Assembly: GCF_002706795.1 (NCBI RefSeq)
Contig: NZ_CP017705.1
Coordinates: 2,823,001 to 2,887,000, forward strand
Direction: 5' to 3'
Length of the DNA stretch: 64,000 nucleotides
Origin: Brevibacillus laterosporus DSM 25
GTDB lineage: Bacteria > Bacillota > Bacilli > Brevibacillales > Brevibacillaceae
Below are positions 61,565-64,000 of the stretch, piece after piece; positions within the stretch are counted from its first letter, which is position 1, and each line of letters opens with the position of its first letter. Both the position numbers and the translations under genes were made by a program. Below the pieces are notes generated by a model, which saw only the letters and a program-made list of their open reading frames with translations, was not told the DNA's origin and made no database searches.

Positions 61565-64000
61565 TTATTCAGTTGATACAGATGGATCAGCTTGCTCTTT
61601 TTTAGGAGTAATTTGTACAAAGTGTGCTTCTGGATGTTCCAATAATTTTTGAATGAGCCCTGCTTCCTCATATTGTTCAGTAGCCGATAGCTCTTCTTTA
61701 TATTTTCCTAGTAGCTCAGATACATCAGAGATGCCTTTGGAATCAAGCTTGTAAATAAATACTTTGGCTCCTTTGGCGATACGACGTTTCAAGGCATCTT
61801 CATCAAAGCCTAGTTCTGGTTGTAGTCGAACATATACGGTACCACCTGTCATTCCGGCACAAATCCATGGACCTGGATCACCCAATACGATTGCCCGACC
61901 ATTTGTCATGTATTCAAAAGCGAAACCTTTTAGATTGGCGCGGGCACCCAAACCTCCTAATTGATCCTGAAGAGGTTCTGTAATACCACCGCCAAATACA
62001 ACGTCCGCACCGGAAAGTCGGATACAGGCACGAGAATCAGCATTCCCTTGCACGATAAATAGCCCTTTTTGTGCCCCATAGCAAAAGCTTTTACCAACAG
62101 ACCCATTTATATATTGCCCGTGTGCTCCTTTAGATTTGAGTATGGAGACGACGCCTCCAAAGCTTGTTTTACCTACACCATCTTGTGCCCCGCCTTGTAC
62201 TCGTATTCTCACACCCTCCGCATTGTAAGCTGCAAGACCATTTCCTGGAACACTGCCGTGATCAAGGTGCAAAGAGACTTCTGGAAAGGACACATAGCTT
62301 CCGTCCAAATAAGGTTTCACACGTGCCCCTGACCAACGACTTCCCAATACTCGTTCTCCTGATAAAATGGCTGAGAAATTTTGCTGAATGGGTTGATCTT
62401 GGCTGAAATAGTGATCTTTTTCATGAATTTGTTCTGTTTTTTCTGTTATTCCTGCTGCTACCAATACCTTAGCCGCTGTGGATTCATAAATAGCTTCACG
62501 ATATTGTTTGGTAGTAAACAATGGATGTACAGAAAGCAGTGAATCCAAATCCATTTGGTTAAAACCACGTGCTTGCACTAACAAATCGGATCGACCAACT
62601 AAGTCCTGCGAATGGGTCAATCCAAGTGTAGCAGTAATTCGTTGTAATTCCTGACCAAATTGAGTGAACAGATTAGTAAGACCAGCTACCGCTAAATCAA
62701 ATTGACGTGGGACAAAACGGCGTAAGCCTTTTTCATGTGCCTCCTCCATATTGTCAATTTGAGTGGCTATCCCAACGTGACAGGTATCTAAATGACAGCC
62801 ACGGCAGGTGGTACACCCGACAGCAATCATAGCTAATGTAGCAAAGCCAATGCGATTAGCCCCTAGCATCATTAATTTAGCTACATCCAGTGCGCTTTTG
62901 ACGCCACCATCTGCCCATAGCTCCACCTGATTGCGTAGGCCAGCCTCCAGTAAGGCATTATGAGCTGCCTTTACACCAATCTCAGCAGGAAGTCCAACGT
63001 GTTGTAGGGCATGCACACGGGCAGCTCCTGTACCTCCATCAAACCCTGACAACGTAATGTAATCAGCACCAGCTTTGGCTATTCCAACAGCAATGGTCCC
63101 GATATTTGGTACGATAGGCACCTTTACGCATACTTTTGCTTGATGATTGGCTGTTTTTAATTCTGTAATCATCTGAGCCAAGTCTTCAATGGAGTAAATG
63201 TCATGGTTGTTGGAAGGTGAGATTAGATCGGAACCTACGGTAGCATTACGGGCAGCAGCAATTTTTTCTGTAACTTTAGAGCCGGGTAAATGCCCACCTT
63301 CACCTGGTTTGGCCCCTTGACCAATCTTGATTTCCAATAAGTTTGAAGAATTAGCTAATTCAACGTTTACGCCAAATCGTCCTGATGCAATCTGTTGACC
63401 GCGGGTGCGTGGGTATTTACCCAGCATATCTTTAATCTCTCCACCTTCACCGTTCATGGAAATCATATTTAGTCGATCAGCTGCTTCTGCATAGGCACGG
63501 AAGGCTGTTTCATTCTGTGAACCAAATGACATAGAAGAAATCATAAACGGTAATGAATGCTCCCCTACGCTGTTGTCTACTTGATCGGGTTCGATTTGAG
63601 CGTCCTCTTGCTGATTGCTACTTTTTTCATAAGCAATATCAGTTAAGTGACGGATGGAAATCGGATTTGCCTGTTCGTTTTCTTCTAATTTTAATGCGTA
63701 ATCTGCATAAGGTATTTCAGCACTGGCAATTTGCCCTATTGCTTTCCATAAACGTGGAAATAGATGGAAGGTTCGTGCTTCACGAGATTTTTCATCTCTA
63801 TATAATTCGTAGCGTTGACGGCTTTCTGCTTCTAACTGGTCAAGTGACAAGCCAGCTTTATCTGAGCCACAGAAGGTTGGGATTTGGAGGATACTAGCCA
63901 CTTCTGTACTGATACCTATTGCAGAAAAGAGGCGTCCATAGCCACGTAGTTCGTGAATACCGATCGTTGATGTTACTTTTTCTAAGCCTTTCGTTAAAGC
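61565..64000 (-). CDS. gltB: Glutamate synthase large subunit, C-terminal part
   Basis: Open from the stop at 61565 to the window edge (811 codons), so the N-terminal amidotransferase part is outside. Visible: central/linker region IGIHELRGYGRLFSAIGIST, FMN-binding synthase domain (GEGGEIKDMLGKYPRTRGQQIASGRFGV, KPGEGGHLPGSKVTEKIAAAR, SGFDGGTGAARV), the [3Fe-4S] site VGCTTCRGCHLDTCHVGIATQ, and the C-terminal GXGXG beta-helix repeats (VQGNADSRACIRLSGADVVFGG). Makes glutamate from glutamine and 2-oxoglutarate. Which electron donor subunit it uses is not shown here. Confidence 0.95.
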   Translation of the reverse strand, partial: ALTKGLEKVTSTIGIHELRGYGRLFSAIGISTEVASILQIPTFCGSDKAGLSLDQLEAESRQRYELYRDEKSREARTFHLFPRLWKAIGQIASAEIPYADYALKLEENEQANPISIRHLTDIAYEKSSNQQEDAQIEPDQVDNSVGEHSLPFMISSMSFGSQNETAFRAYAEAADRLNMISMNGEGGEIKDMLGKYPRTRGQQIASGRFGVNVELANSSNLLEIKIGQGAKPGEGGHLPGSKVTEKIAAARNATVGSDLISPSNNHDIYSIEDLAQMITELKTANHQAKVCVKVPIVPNIGTIAVGIAKAGADYITLSGFDGGTGAARVHALQHVGLPAEIGVKAAHNALLEAGLRNQVELWADGGVKSALDVAKLMMLGANRIGFATLAMIAVGCTTCRGCHLDTCHVGIATQIDNMEEAHEKGLRRFVPRQFDLAVAGLTNLFTQFGQELQRITATLGLTHSQDLVGRSDLLVQARGFNQMDLDSLLSVHPLFTTKQYREAIYESTAAKVLVAAGITEKTEQIHEKDHYFSQDQPIQQNFSAILSGERVLGSRWSGARVKPYLDGSYVSFPEVSLHLDHGSVPGNGLAAYNAEGVRIRVQGGAQDGVGKTSFGGVVSILKSKGAHGQYINGSVGKSFCYGAQKGLFIVQGNADSRACIRLSGADVVFGGGITEPLQDQLGGLGARANLKGFAFEYMTNGRAIVLGDPGPWICAGMTGGTVYVRLQPELGFDEDALKRRIAKGAKVFIYKLDSKGISDVSELLGKYKEELSATEQYEEAGLIQKLLEHPEAHFVQITPKKEQADPSVSTE

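Overview
The window looks like chromosome from a low-GC, spore-forming Firmicute of the Paenibacillaceae, most likely Brevibacillus. I infer this from the gene families, the strong AGGAGG ribosome-binding sites, frequent TTG/GTG starts and the gene order; no rRNA or other phylogenetic marker is present. Supporting features are a sesquarterpene (tetraprenyl-beta-curcumene) synthase, a yfhP-mutY-fabL-ygaC-ygaD order close to that of Bacillus subtilis, a full LiaIH/LiaFSR envelope-stress operon, YhfH- and YrzI-type small proteins and a c-di-AMP riboswitch in front of a cell-wall hydrolase.

Layout. 0-8 kb: the start of a cytochrome P450 facing a TetR regulator across a 35-bp palindrome, a terpene synthase, a self-regulated GntR/ABC (Ytr-like) operon, and a winged-helix regulator followed by an MFS pump. 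8-11 kb: a sigma-54 activator divergent from a proline dehydrogenase that has a canonical -24/-12 promoter. 11-17 kb: ordinary small enzymes and transporters. 17.1-25.3 kb: an AT-rich patchwork. A truncated amidase abuts a Fur-controlled iron cassette (ABC importer plus two tandem paralogous amidotransferase-fold proteins), followed by IS/group II intron debris, a beheaded TetR gene, an LRR fragment and frameshifted genes. 25-32 kb: fhs, a GIY-YIG protein, an MFS pump, and an ABC-F protein with a leader peptide and an attenuator. 32-36 kb: a peptidoglycan glycosyltransferase and an SMR efflux pair whose TetR repressor gene is broken at its second codon. 36-48 kb: two-component systems, an NlpC/P60 hydrolase under a riboswitch, the Lia operon with an inserted methyltransferase gene, a phosphoesterase and an amidase/holin-like pair. 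48-64 kb: a TSUP exporter, sodA, a CDF transporter, yfhP/mutY, an overlooked cluster of very small genes with an attenuator-like leader, fabL/ygaC/ygaD, an MFS pump, an IseA-like lipoprotein, a YugP-like protease and most of the glutamate synthase large subunit.

Two themes recur. One is envelope defence and drug efflux: four MFS pumps, an SMR pair, ABC exporters, an ABC-F protein, Lia, and hydrolases together with a hydrolase inhibitor. The other is dense cis-regulation: palindromic operators placed on promoters, two attenuators with leader peptides, one riboswitch, a Fur box and a sigma-54 promoter with tandem activator sites. No tRNA, rRNA, CRISPR array or intact transposon was seen.
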